Of a stretch of DNA of 23,724 bases, positions 1-5,863 are shown one piece after another. This DNA is from an uncultured Clostridia bacterium (GTDB lineage Bacteria > Bacillota > Clostridia > Oscillospirales > Acutalibacteraceae). A model generated the notes under the pieces. It saw only the letters and a list, made by a program, of their open reading frames with translations. It was not told where the DNA came from and did no database searches. Position 1 is the first letter of the stretch, and every line of letters starts with the position of its first letter. The DNA lies in NCBI GenBank assembly GCA_937902305.1, contig CALDHV010000066.1:1-23724 (forward strand), in the 5' to 3' direction. A program made the position numbers and the translations under genes.

Positions 1-112
1 AAGATAGTGCGGTCAAGCCTCGCACTTTTGGCACGCAAAAATCTTTTGGCACGATTTAAGATAGTGCGGTCAAGCCTCGCACTTTTGGCACGCAAAAATC
101 TTTTGGCACGAT
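1..112. repeat. Two-copy 57-bp tandem direct repeat at the window edge
   Basis: Copy 1 spans 1-57 and copy 2 spans 58-112; they are identical until the last two bases of the unit. The period of 57 is a multiple of three, so both copies translate in the same frame into spoIIR. Each unit holds a short hairpin (AGTGCG at 6-11 pairing with CGCACT at 21-26) and an internal direct repeat of CTTTTGGCACG (25-35 and 43-53). More copies may lie beyond the left edge. This looks like an intergenic repeat rather than original coding sequence. Confidence 0.9.
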
Positions 113-759
113 CCCCCAAAGCGCCGGTACATCGCAGGGCGGCACACGCGGCGCATCCCATCCGGGAACGCCTGCTCCGCGCACTGGCGGGCGGCACGGC
201 GCTGTGCATCCTGCTGACTGCGTGCGGCTTCTACGGCACCTGTGCCGGTGTTCGTGATCGGGTGGTGCGTCTGCACATCCTCGCCAACTCCGACAGCCCT
301 GCCGACCAACAGCTGAAGCTCGCGGTGCGCGATGCCGTGACCGAAGCCGCCGCCGGCTTCCTCGACACGGCGCAAAGCACCGATGAGGCGCTCCTCCTCG
401 CGGAAAACGCCTTGCCTTTCCTCGAGCAGACCGCGACCGACGCGGTGCGGGAGGCGGGCTATGGCTATCCAGTCAAAGCGACCCTCTGCCGGATGTATTT
501 CACCACCCGGCAATACGGCGATATTACCCTGCCCGCCGGTATGTACGACGCGGTGCGTCTGACCATCGGCGCGGGAGCGGGGCATAACTGGTGGTGCGTC
601 GTCTATCCGACGCTCTGTCTCGGCTGTGCCGTGCGCGACGATGCGCTCGGTGACGCGCTGTCGCCCGGACAGCAAAAGCTGGTGCGCGGCACCCGCGTCA
701 CGGTGCGTTTCAAGCTCGTCGAATGGGCAGAGGGGCTGTTACGGCTCCTGCGGCGGTAA
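7..759 (+). CDS. spoIIR: Stage II sporulation protein R (SpoIIR), start uncertain
   Basis: SpoIIR is the forespore-made, secreted signal that triggers SpoIIGA to process pro-sigma-E in the mother cell. The family is recognised from the block VRLHILANSDSPADQQLKL, the following VRDAV segment, and GMYDAVRLTIGAGAGHNWWC ahead of a Cys-rich VYPTLCLGC stretch. A hydrophobic segment near LAGGTALCILLTACGFYG fits an export signal or membrane anchor. The C-terminus looks complete. The start is not settled: the frame opens at GTG 7 or GTG 64, both inside the 57-bp repeat and without a convincing ribosome binding site, and no ATG, GTG or TTG occurs between the repeat and the conserved part. The true N-terminus may have been replaced by the repeat or altered by assembly. 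The 3' end overlaps the convergent minus-strand gene by 21 bases. Its presence implies an endospore-forming Firmicute. Confidence 0.85.
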   Translation: MRSSLALLARKNLLARFKIVRSSLALLARKNLLARSPKAPVHRRAAHAAHPIRERLLRALAGGTALCILLTACGFYGTCAGVRDRVVRLHILANSDSPADQQLKLAVRDAVTEAAAGFLDTAQSTDEALLLAENALPFLEQTATDAVREAGYGYPVKATLCRMYFTTRQYGDITLPAGMYDAVRLTIGAGAGHNWWCVVYPTLCLGCAVRDDALGDALSPGQQKLVRGTRVTVRFKLVEWAEGLLRLLRR

Positions 760-1359
760 TTCGTCCGATACCTCCGCCGCCTGCGGGTCGTCGATCAGCT
801 CGTCGGCGTGGTCAACGATATAGCCCTCGCACAAGCCGAGCGGCTGTTCCTTCACCACTGCGGTATGGAATGCTTCCTCCGCCGCCTTATAAGCCGCGGC
901 GGTGTCGTACGTCTCCTCGGCGATGTCGGCGGCATACGCCGTCTGCAGGGTGCGCAGAGCGGCGGCGCTCTCCGGCGCGCCGACGGCATCCATCCCGTCC
1001 GCCGCCAGCTCCAGCGCGTCACGCGAGCGCGATTGCATCAGCGTGGCAAAATCCGCCGTCGCCAGCTCCTTGCAGATAAGCCACACGCAATAGGCGACCG
1101 TATACCCGTGGCTCATATCCGCAAGACACGCCAGCGGGTCGGGGTGCCGGCTGGTGGTGGTCTGCGCCAGCACGTGGCAGACCATCGCTTCGGTATATTC
1201 CCCCTCCGGGATGCTGTCAAAAACCTCCCGGGTCATGGTTTCGTACTTTTTCATCATGCGGGCGGAGCGGCTGTCGTCGCCCCGTTTTTTGCCCAGCGAC
1301 AGCGCCAGCACGACCAGCGCCGCCAGTACGATCAGGATGATCAATTCGGTCGGGTTCAT
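739..1359 (-). CDS. Unknown protein with N-terminal membrane anchor
   Basis: A 206-residue protein whose start is supported by AAAAGGAG about 8 bases upstream of ATG 1359. Residues about 6-23 form one hydrophobic helix (LIILIVLAALVVLALSL) followed by basic residues, which suggests a single-pass anchor with a cytoplasmic C-terminal domain. The rest is Ala/Glu-rich and probably alpha-helical, with no motif I recognise, and ends in an acidic, proline-containing tail. It converges on spoIIR and overlaps its last 21 bases. Base composition matches its neighbours, so it is probably native. Function unknown. Confidence 0.75.
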   Translation of the reverse strand: MNPTELIILIVLAALVVLALSLGKKRGDDSRSARMMKKYETMTREVFDSIPEGEYTEAMVCHVLAQTTTSRHPDPLACLADMSHGYTVAYCVWLICKELATADFATLMQSRSRDALELAADGMDAVGAPESAAALRTLQTAYAADIAEETYDTAAAYKAAEEAFHTAVVKEQPLGLCEGYIVDHADELIDDPQAAEVSDELPPQEP

Positions 1360-1378
1360 AAAAATCGCTCCTTTTTGA

Positions 1379-1408
1379 TTAGACGTTAGATGTTAGACGT
1401 TAGACGCT
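1379..1408. repeat. TTAGACGTTAGATG-type short intergenic repeat
   Basis: The 5' flank of the unknown membrane-anchored gene carries iterations of TTAGACGTTAG. The same motif recurs at 5550-5570, upstream of the ygiQ-like gene. At both sites it is followed by a GTAGGGTGCGG hairpin element, so it seems to be one end of a composite dispersed element. Confidence 0.7.
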
Positions 1409-1427
1409 ATATGAGGAGAGCTTTGGT

Positions 1428-1479
1428 TTCTGCGTAGCCGGAATACCGTACCGTAGGGTGCGGCGTCCTCGACGCACCG
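1428..1479. repeat. Dispersed intergenic hairpin element, copy 1
   Basis: This copy contains TTCTGCGTAGCCGGA (1428-1442) and a 29-bp block at 1451-1479 that forms a hairpin, GGTGCG (1457-1462) pairing with CGCACC (1473-1478). The second copies lie at 5681-5695 and 5721-5749. The 29-bp blocks differ at only two positions. The stretch between 1360 and 1542 holds no gene that I can support. Confidence 0.8.
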
Positions 1480-1542
1480 TGCTGTCGCTGACCGTGCACT
1501 GCTCGCCCCTACGCGGTAGCTCCACCGTGCAAGCCGCCGACG

Positions 1543-2397
1543 CTATTCGGCATCGTTTGCCGTCAGGCGGCGGTAAATATCTCCCTTTTTCATTCCGGTT
1601 TCGGCGGCGGCGCGCTTGGCTGCCTCGGAGGCAGAAGCCCCCGCCTCCACATACTCCCGCGCCAATGCCACCGCATCCGGCACCGGCACCTCTTTAGCCT
1701 GTGCCGGGGCGGCACCTGCCACCACCAGCACATACTCGCCGCGCGGCGTATCGCCGCCGGTCGTATACCGTTCCACCGCCTCTGCCAGCGTCGTGCGGAT
1801 GACCTCCTCGTGCACCTTGGTCAATTCCCGCACCAGCGCCACCTGCCGGTCACCGAGCATTTCCAGCAGATCCTGCAGAGTGGCGACCAGCTTATGCGGT
1901 GCCTCATAAAATACCATCGTGCGCCGCTCGTCGGTCAGCGACGAAAGATGCTCCCGCCGACTGCGCTTGGTGACGCTCAAAAAACCCTCAAAGGTAAACC
2001 GTCCGGTCGGCAATCCCGCGACCGCCAACGCCGTCGCCATAGCCGTCGGGCCGGGTACGACCCCCACCGGGATGCCCTGCGCGTGGCAAAGCGCGACCAG
2101 ATCCTCCCCGGGGTCGGAGATCGCGGGCATCCCCGCGTCCGTCACCAGCACGGCGTTCTCTCCCGCCAGCAGGCGGGCGACGATCTTCTCGCCGCGCTCG
2201 CGCTTATTATGCTCAAAATAGCTGACCAGCGGCTTATTGATCCCGAAATGGTTGAGTAGCTTCAGCGTCACGCGGGTATCCTCCGCCGCAATAAAATCGC
2301 AGGTCTGCAACGCCTCGACCGCGCGGGGTGAAAAATCCGACAAATTGCCGATGGGTGTCCCCACCAGGGTCAGTCTGCCCGTTGTCGCTTCATTCAT
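1543..2397 (-). CDS. rsmI: 16S rRNA (cytidine1402-2'-O)-methyltransferase RsmI
   Basis: RsmI (YabC/YraL) is an SAM-dependent enzyme that 2'-O-methylates C1402 in the decoding centre of 16S rRNA. The 284-residue protein has the family hallmarks in order: TLVGTPIGNLSD near the N-terminus, IAAEDTRVT, LVTDAGMPAISDPG, VVPGPTA and GFL, of the tetrapyrrole-methylase fold. I start at ATG 2397 because GGAGGAGC lies just upstream and the conserved domain begins eight residues later; the frame extends upstream only as a shadow of trmN6. The ATG overlaps the trmN6 stop codon as ATGA, which implies translational coupling. The order trmN6 then rsmI matches yabB-yabC in Bacillus subtilis. Confidence 0.95.
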   Translation of the reverse strand: MNEATTGRLTLVGTPIGNLSDFSPRAVEALQTCDFIAAEDTRVTLKLLNHFGINKPLVSYFEHNKRERGEKIVARLLAGENAVLVTDAGMPAISDPGEDLVALCHAQGIPVGVVPGPTAMATALAVAGLPTGRFTFEGFLSVTKRSRREHLSSLTDERRTMVFYEAPHKLVATLQDLLEMLGDRQVALVRELTKVHEEVIRTTLAEAVERYTTGGDTPRGEYVLVVAGAAPAQAKEVPVPDAVALAREYVEAGASASEAAKRAAAETGMKKGDIYRRLTANDAE

Positions 2398-3098
2398 ACC
2401 GCTCCTCCGTTTCCGTATATCGCCGCCATCTCCGGCGTTCCGTCCGCCAGCGGCGGCTCCCAGACAAGCCCCGGCTTGCCGCCCTTGACGGCATCGACCA
2501 GCATCAGCCACGGTGTGGCATCCGCGCGGGCGCTGACCGTGCGCAGACGCTTGGGGGTAAGCCCCGCCTGCGCCAGTGCCGCCATCACCTGCGCCAGCCG
2601 CTCCGGGCGATGGCACAGGCAAAAATGCCCGCCGTTCGGTATCAGCCACGTGGCGGCGCGGCAAACCGCCTCAAGGGTGTCCTCCGCCCCGTGCCGCGCG
2701 GTCGCGGCGGCGGGTGCGGCACTCATTTTACCGCTCCCGGGCGGGAAATACGGCGGATTGCAGATCACGCGGCGAAAGCTCCCCGCCGCACCGATATTAC
2801 GGGGGTCATACCAGTCGCCCACCGCAAAGGTCGGGCGCACCGCCCCGGTATACGCCGCCGCAGAGCGCTGTGCCAGCGCGATCGCCGCCGGTGCAATATC
2901 CACGCCGTGGACGGCGGCAGGCTCGGCGCGGCAACAAACGCGGAATGCGATCGCGCCGCACCCCGTACCGAGGTCGCAGACCGTCTCTGAGCGCTTCACC
3001 GCGGCAAAATGCGCCAGCATCAGCGCATCCGCGCCGAACCGATGCTCCGCGCTGACCGCGATGCGGGTCTCACCCGCGATGGGTTGCCACTGTTCCAT
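2394..3098 (-). CDS. trmN6: tRNA1(Val) (adenine37-N6)-methyltransferase-like protein (YabB/TrmN6)
   Basis: A small class I SAM-dependent methyltransferase of the TrmN6/YabB family, expected to N6-methylate A37 in tRNA. Visible motifs are the SAM-binding loop CDLGTGCGAIA, the acidic GVDIAP at the end of the second strand, and the catalytic NPPYF of N6-adenine methyltransferases. The N-terminal HRFGADALMLAHF also fits the family. I prefer ATG 3098 (AGAGGA about 9 bases upstream) over the longer frame from 3152, which would run through the ferredoxin terminator hairpin; ATG 3116 is possible but lacks a ribosome binding site. It sits directly upstream of rsmI with a 4-base overlap. Substrate is inferred from family and gene order. 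Confidence 0.88.
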   Translation of the reverse strand: MEQWQPIAGETRIAVSAEHRFGADALMLAHFAAVKRSETVCDLGTGCGAIAFRVCCRAEPAAVHGVDIAPAAIALAQRSAAAYTGAVRPTFAVGDWYDPRNIGAAGSFRRVICNPPYFPPGSGKMSAAPAAATARHGAEDTLEAVCRAATWLIPNGGHFCLCHRPERLAQVMAALAQAGLTPKRLRTVSARADATPWLMLVDAVKGGKPGLVWEPPLADGTPEMAAIYGNGGAV

Positions 3099-3120
3099 AT
3101 CCGCCGTTCCTCTCATATCA

Positions 3121-3155
3121 AAATTGCCGGGCAGCGCAAGGCCGTCCGGCAATTT
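3121..3155 (-). terminator. Hairpin after the ferredoxin gene
   Basis: Perfect 10-bp arms AAATTGCCGG (3121-3130) and CCGGCAATTT (3146-3155) enclose 15 bases. Read on the minus strand it starts ten bases after the ferredoxin stop and ends in TTTTG. It probably acts as a terminator or attenuator between the ferredoxin gene and trmN6. Confidence 0.65.
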
Positions 3156-3164
3156 CGTTTGTGC

Positions 3165-3335
3165 TTATTCCGCCGCCGGAGCACCGACAGGGCAGTTGTC
3201 GGCGCACGCGCCGCACTCGATGCAGGCATCCGCGTCGATCACATACTTGCCGTCGCCCTCGCTGATCGCGCTGACCGGGCAACCCTCCGCGCAGGCACCG
3301 CAAGCGATGCACTCATCAGAAATCTTGTAGGCCAT
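3165..3335 (-). CDS. Small 2[4Fe-4S] ferredoxin
   Basis: A 56-residue bacterial-type ferredoxin. It has two clusters of the CxxCxxCxxxCP type: CIACGACAEGCP near residue 9 and CIECGACADNCP near residue 38, each followed by a short hydrophobic segment. The two halves are internally similar, as in clostridial ferredoxins, and the length is normal for the family. AGGAGGTG lies about 8 bases upstream of ATG 3335, and a likely sigma-A promoter lies at 3370-3397. It would carry low-potential electrons in the cytoplasm; the partner cannot be read from context. It sits within the holB-rsmI cluster at the place where Bacillus subtilis has yabA, and it probably has its own transcript, bounded by the hairpin at 3121-3155. 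Confidence 0.95.
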   Translation of the reverse strand: MAYKISDECIACGACAEGCPVSAISEGDGKYVIDADACIECGACADNCPVGAPAAE

Positions 3336-3369
3336 GGAAACTACACCTCCTATTCTGTTTCATAGGTTA

Positions 3370-3397
3370 ATCATATCATAGATTGCAAAAAAAGCAA
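3370..3397 (-). promoter_or_regulatory. Likely sigma-A promoter of the ferredoxin gene
   Basis: On the minus strand TTGCTT (3397-3392) and TATGAT (3375-3370) are 16 bases apart, about 35 bases upstream of the ferredoxin ATG. The -35 is imperfect and lies inside an A/T hairpin (3385-3408). Confidence 0.5.
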
Positions 3398-3408
3398 TCT
3401 TTTTTTGC
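3385..3408 (-). terminator. A/T-rich hairpin downstream of ricT
   Basis: Arms of 10 bp (GCAAAAAAAG at 3385-3394 and CTTTTTTTGC at 3399-3408) with a 4-base loop, about 30 bases past the ricT stop. It is nearly symmetric, so it could end transcription in either direction. No T-run follows on the minus strand, so its efficiency is doubtful. Confidence 0.45.
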
Positions 3409-3440
3409 GTTTTTTCCGTTATTTGTCGAAATCCGCCGAT

Positions 3441-4436
3441 TTATTCCTCTTTCGGGCGGCGATTGTGATTGCGGTTGCGATTGCGGTTGCGGTTACGATT
3501 GCGCCGCTGACCGTTGCCCTCGGCGTTGCCGGCGGGCTGTGCCGGCTTGGAAGCCGGCTTCGGCTCCTCCTTCGGCGCGGCGGGTGTCTCCGTCTGCGAA
3601 GCGGCGGGCGCCTCCTCCTTGTCGGCAAACCGCCCGTTGCGCAGGATATTGATGTCCTCCCGCCGCATTTCGACCGGCGGGGAATCCGGAGCTTTATCCA
3701 ATTGCACCTTGACCACCCCGGTCAACAGCGCACAGTCGGTCACGGTACCGCGCCCCTCCGGGGTTATCACGGTCGCGCCGATGCGCGGGCTGATCTTGAT
3801 CAGTTCATCATATGTATCCTGCTCGTATTTTAGACAGCACATCAGCCGTCCGCAGGAGCCGGAGATCTTGGTCGGATTGAGCGACAAGCCCTGCTCCTTT
3901 GCCATTTTGATGGACACCGGCTGAAAATCCGGCAAAAACTGCGCACAGCAGAACGGCCGCCCGCAAATGCCGATGCCGCCGAGCTTTTTCGCCTCATCGC
4001 GCACGCCGATCTGGTGCAATTCGATGCGGGTGTGGAAAATCCCCACCAGATCCTTGACCAGTGCGCGGAAATCCACCCGCCCGTCGGAGGTGAAATTGAA
4101 CAAGATCTTGGAATTGTCGTAGGCGTATTCCGCGTCCACGAGCTTCATATCCAGTCCGTGCTCCTCGATCTTTTTCTGGCAGGTCGCCAGTGCCTCCTGC
4201 TCCTTGGCGGCTTTTTCGGCGGCGCGGCGACGATCCACATCGTCCGCGCGGCGCAGGACAGGTTTAAGCTCCCGATCATCCGTCGTCGAGCGACTGCCGC
4301 GCACCACCTCGCCGCATTCAATACCGCGGGCGGTTTCCACCATCACCAGCTCGCCGGGGAGCAGGGAAAGCTCCCGCGGGTCAAAGTCATACACCTTTCC
4401 GTTATCGCGGAAACGGATGCCAACCATCATTCCCAT
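3441..4436 (-). CDS. ricT: PSP1-domain protein RicT (YaaT-like)
   Basis: A 331-residue PSP1/RicT family protein. In Bacillus subtilis RicT (YaaT) joins RicA and RicF in an Fe-S complex that acts with RNase Y in mRNA processing and influences sporulation and competence. The PSP1 core lies at about residues 1-270. Family cysteines are present in two groups: ICGRPFCC (Cys158, 163, 164) and GSCGRLMCC (Cys195, 200, 201). After residue 270 comes a low-complexity tail, first Ala/Pro/Glu/Lys-rich and then alternating Arg-Asn at about 311-325, coded by a 6-base repeat tract. The start at ATG 4436 has AGGAAG upstream. It begins 19 bases after the holB stop; holB-ricT adjacency is conserved in Bacillus and supports one transcript. 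Confidence 0.93.
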   Translation of the reverse strand: MGMMVGIRFRDNGKVYDFDPRELSLLPGELVMVETARGIECGEVVRGSRSTTDDRELKPVLRRADDVDRRRAAEKAAKEQEALATCQKKIEEHGLDMKLVDAEYAYDNSKILFNFTSDGRVDFRALVKDLVGIFHTRIELHQIGVRDEAKKLGGIGICGRPFCCAQFLPDFQPVSIKMAKEQGLSLNPTKISGSCGRLMCCLKYEQDTYDELIKISPRIGATVITPEGRGTVTDCALLTGVVKVQLDKAPDSPPVEMRREDINILRNGRFADKEEAPAASQTETPAAPKEEPKPASKPAQPAGNAEGNGQRRNRNRNRNRNRNHNRRPKEE

Positions 4437-4455
4437 GATGTCATCTTCCTTTCGG

Positions 4456-5430
4456 TCAGTTTCCGGCGGCGCGGCGCAGACAGGCCGCCATCCGGGTCAG
4501 AAACAGCGTGTTGTTCATATTGCGCTCCAGGTCACGCCCGAGCGCCTCGGTTTGCTCGGTCAACGCCATCAGGCGATTACCGGGCAGACGGTTTGCCAGC
4601 TTTTGCGCCGCCTGCGGCGCGGTAGACAGACGGGTCGGACTGCCATAACGGATCGCCAGTGCGTCCCGCAGGACGACCTGCAAGCCCGCCAGCACGCCGG
4701 CGGTCAGCTCACGGTCTTTTTCCAGCTCTCCGGTCAACAGCAGTAAGTCCAGCTCCTGCGGCGCGATGAGCGCGAGCGCAAAGCGCGGGATCAGCTCGGT
4801 TGCCCGCCGGAAGGTGCCGTCCGTCACGCCGTCCAGCACCCTGCCGATGCGCCCGCCGAATAGCGCGTGCGCCTGTCGGAGCTGTTCGGGATCGGTCTGC
4901 GGCAGACGCGCCCGCAACAGCGGGGCGGCATCCTCCCAGCCGACCGGTTGCAGGGTCAGGCATACCGTGCGGGAGCGGATCGTTTCGAGTAGCTCTGCGC
5001 GATTTTCGCAGGTGAGGAAAAACAGCACGTGCGCCGGCGGCTCCTCCAGTATTTTGAGCAGGGCGTTCTGCGCCTGCGGGGTCATCGTCTGCGCGTCCGC
5101 CAGGATCATCACCCGGTAGGGCGACTCATTGGGCAGGATGAACGCCTCCTGCCGCAGGTCACGGACGGTATCGACCGAAATGGGCTTGCCGTCCCCGCCG
5201 TAAAGCGTGATGTCGGGGTGTGCGGATTTGATGCACGCCGCGCAGATGCCGCACGGCTTTTCGCCGTTACCGCGGCAGACCGCGGCACGCGCGACCGTCA
5301 TTGCCAGCGTCTTGCGTCCGCTGCCCGGCTCGCCCTCCAGCAATAGCGCGTGCGGAAAATGCCCGGCATCGACCATCGAGGACAGACGGGCTTTGACGTC
5401 CGCATTTCCGACGAAATCTCCGAACCGCAT
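4456..5430 (-). CDS. holB: DNA polymerase III delta-prime subunit
   Basis: Delta-prime is the stator subunit of the clamp-loader complex, which loads the beta clamp at replication forks. The 324-residue protein shows an AAA+ fold with a degenerate P-loop (LEGEPGSGRKTLA), a zinc-binding cysteine set (Cys in CRGNGEKPCGICAAC), HPDI, the stretch AQNALLKILEEPP (sensor/Walker B region of the DnaX/HolB family), and a C-terminal helical domain. I start at ATG 5430, which has GGGAGGG about 8 bases upstream and begins the conserved domain; the frame extends further upstream through the promoter. It is the first gene of the minus-strand cluster and has a near-perfect promoter 37 bases upstream. Confidence 0.95.
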   Translation of the reverse strand: MRFGDFVGNADVKARLSSMVDAGHFPHALLLEGEPGSGRKTLAMTVARAAVCRGNGEKPCGICAACIKSAHPDITLYGGDGKPISVDTVRDLRQEAFILPNESPYRVMILADAQTMTPQAQNALLKILEEPPAHVLFFLTCENRAELLETIRSRTVCLTLQPVGWEDAAPLLRARLPQTDPEQLRQAHALFGGRIGRVLDGVTDGTFRRATELIPRFALALIAPQELDLLLLTGELEKDRELTAGVLAGLQVVLRDALAIRYGSPTRLSTAPQAAQKLANRLPGNRLMALTEQTEALGRDLERNMNNTLFLTRMAACLRRAAGN

Positions 5431-5466
5431 CGCACCGACCCTCCCGGCAAACTTTTTACAAATATC

Positions 5467-5495
5467 ATTATACACGATCCTGCGCCGTCTGACAA
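5467..5495 (-). promoter_or_regulatory. Sigma-A promoter of the holB cluster
   Basis: On the minus strand TTGTCA (5495-5490) and TATAAT (5472-5467) are separated by exactly 17 bases and lie 37 bases upstream of the holB start. This is close to the ideal housekeeping promoter and matches a Firmicutes host. Confidence 0.88.
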
Positions 5496-5549
5496 GGATT
5501 TTTTTGTGATCGGCACAATTTACCCGTTCGCGTGTCGTCACCGACCGTT

Positions 5550-5749
5550 TTAGACGCTAGACGTTAGATGATAAGGGTTTTGGTTTGTGCGTATGCCGGA
5601 GGTCTGTACAAATCACGACAACCCCTCAGTCAAAACTGCGTTTTGATAGCTCCCCTTGCACAGGAGGAGTCTTGTCTGGCTTCTGCGTAGCCGGAGGTTT
5701 GCACGCCCACCCGAACTGTGCCGTAGGGTGCGGCATCCTTGACGCACCG
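5550..5749. repeat. Composite dispersed intergenic repeat region
   Basis: This 5'-flanking region of the ygiQ-like gene contains, in order: a TTAGACG motif (5550-5570, shared with 1379-1408); a segment starting near ACCCCTCAGT with a 7-bp hairpin (TCAAAAC 5630-5636, GTTTTGA 5640-5646) and GCTCCCCTTGCACAGG; TTCTGCGTAGCCGGA (5681-5695); and the 29-bp GTAGGGTGCGG hairpin block (5721-5749). The TTAGACG motif, TTCTGCGTAGCCGGA and the 29-bp block occur in the same order at 1379-1479. I see no gene between 5496 and 5863. Confidence 0.75.
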
Positions 5750-5800
5750 GGCGCGGTTTCGGCTTGTGCGCATCGGAAGCGTACATTCGCACCGTTTGTC

Positions 5801-5829
5801 TTGTTTTTGATGAAAAAATATGCTATGAT
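5801..5829 (+). promoter_or_regulatory. Sigma-A promoter of the ygiQ-like gene
   Basis: TTGTTT (5801-5806), a 17-base spacer, and TATGAT (5824-5829), located 34 bases before ATG 5864. Confidence 0.78.
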
Positions 5830-5863
5830 ATATCCATACAACACCCGCAAAGGAGCTGATGCT

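Noticed and set aside
2398..2664. N-terminal extension of the rsmI frame to 373 residues
   Set aside because: The added part overlaps trmN6 coding, is compositionally odd, and a good ribosome binding site precedes ATG 2397.
3118..3312. Minus-strand open frame overlapping the ferredoxin gene
   Set aside because: It is an out-of-frame shadow; the ferredoxin frame has two perfect 4Fe-4S motifs and a good ribosome binding site.
5431..5541. N-terminal extension of HolB upstream of ATG 5430
   Set aside because: It would run through the sigma-A promoter at 5467-5495; family homology starts at ATG 5430, which has a strong ribosome binding site.
5585..5863. Extension of the YgiQ frame by 93 residues upstream
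   Set aside because: It translates the dispersed repeats and the promoter; AAGGAG and family homology support ATG 5864.
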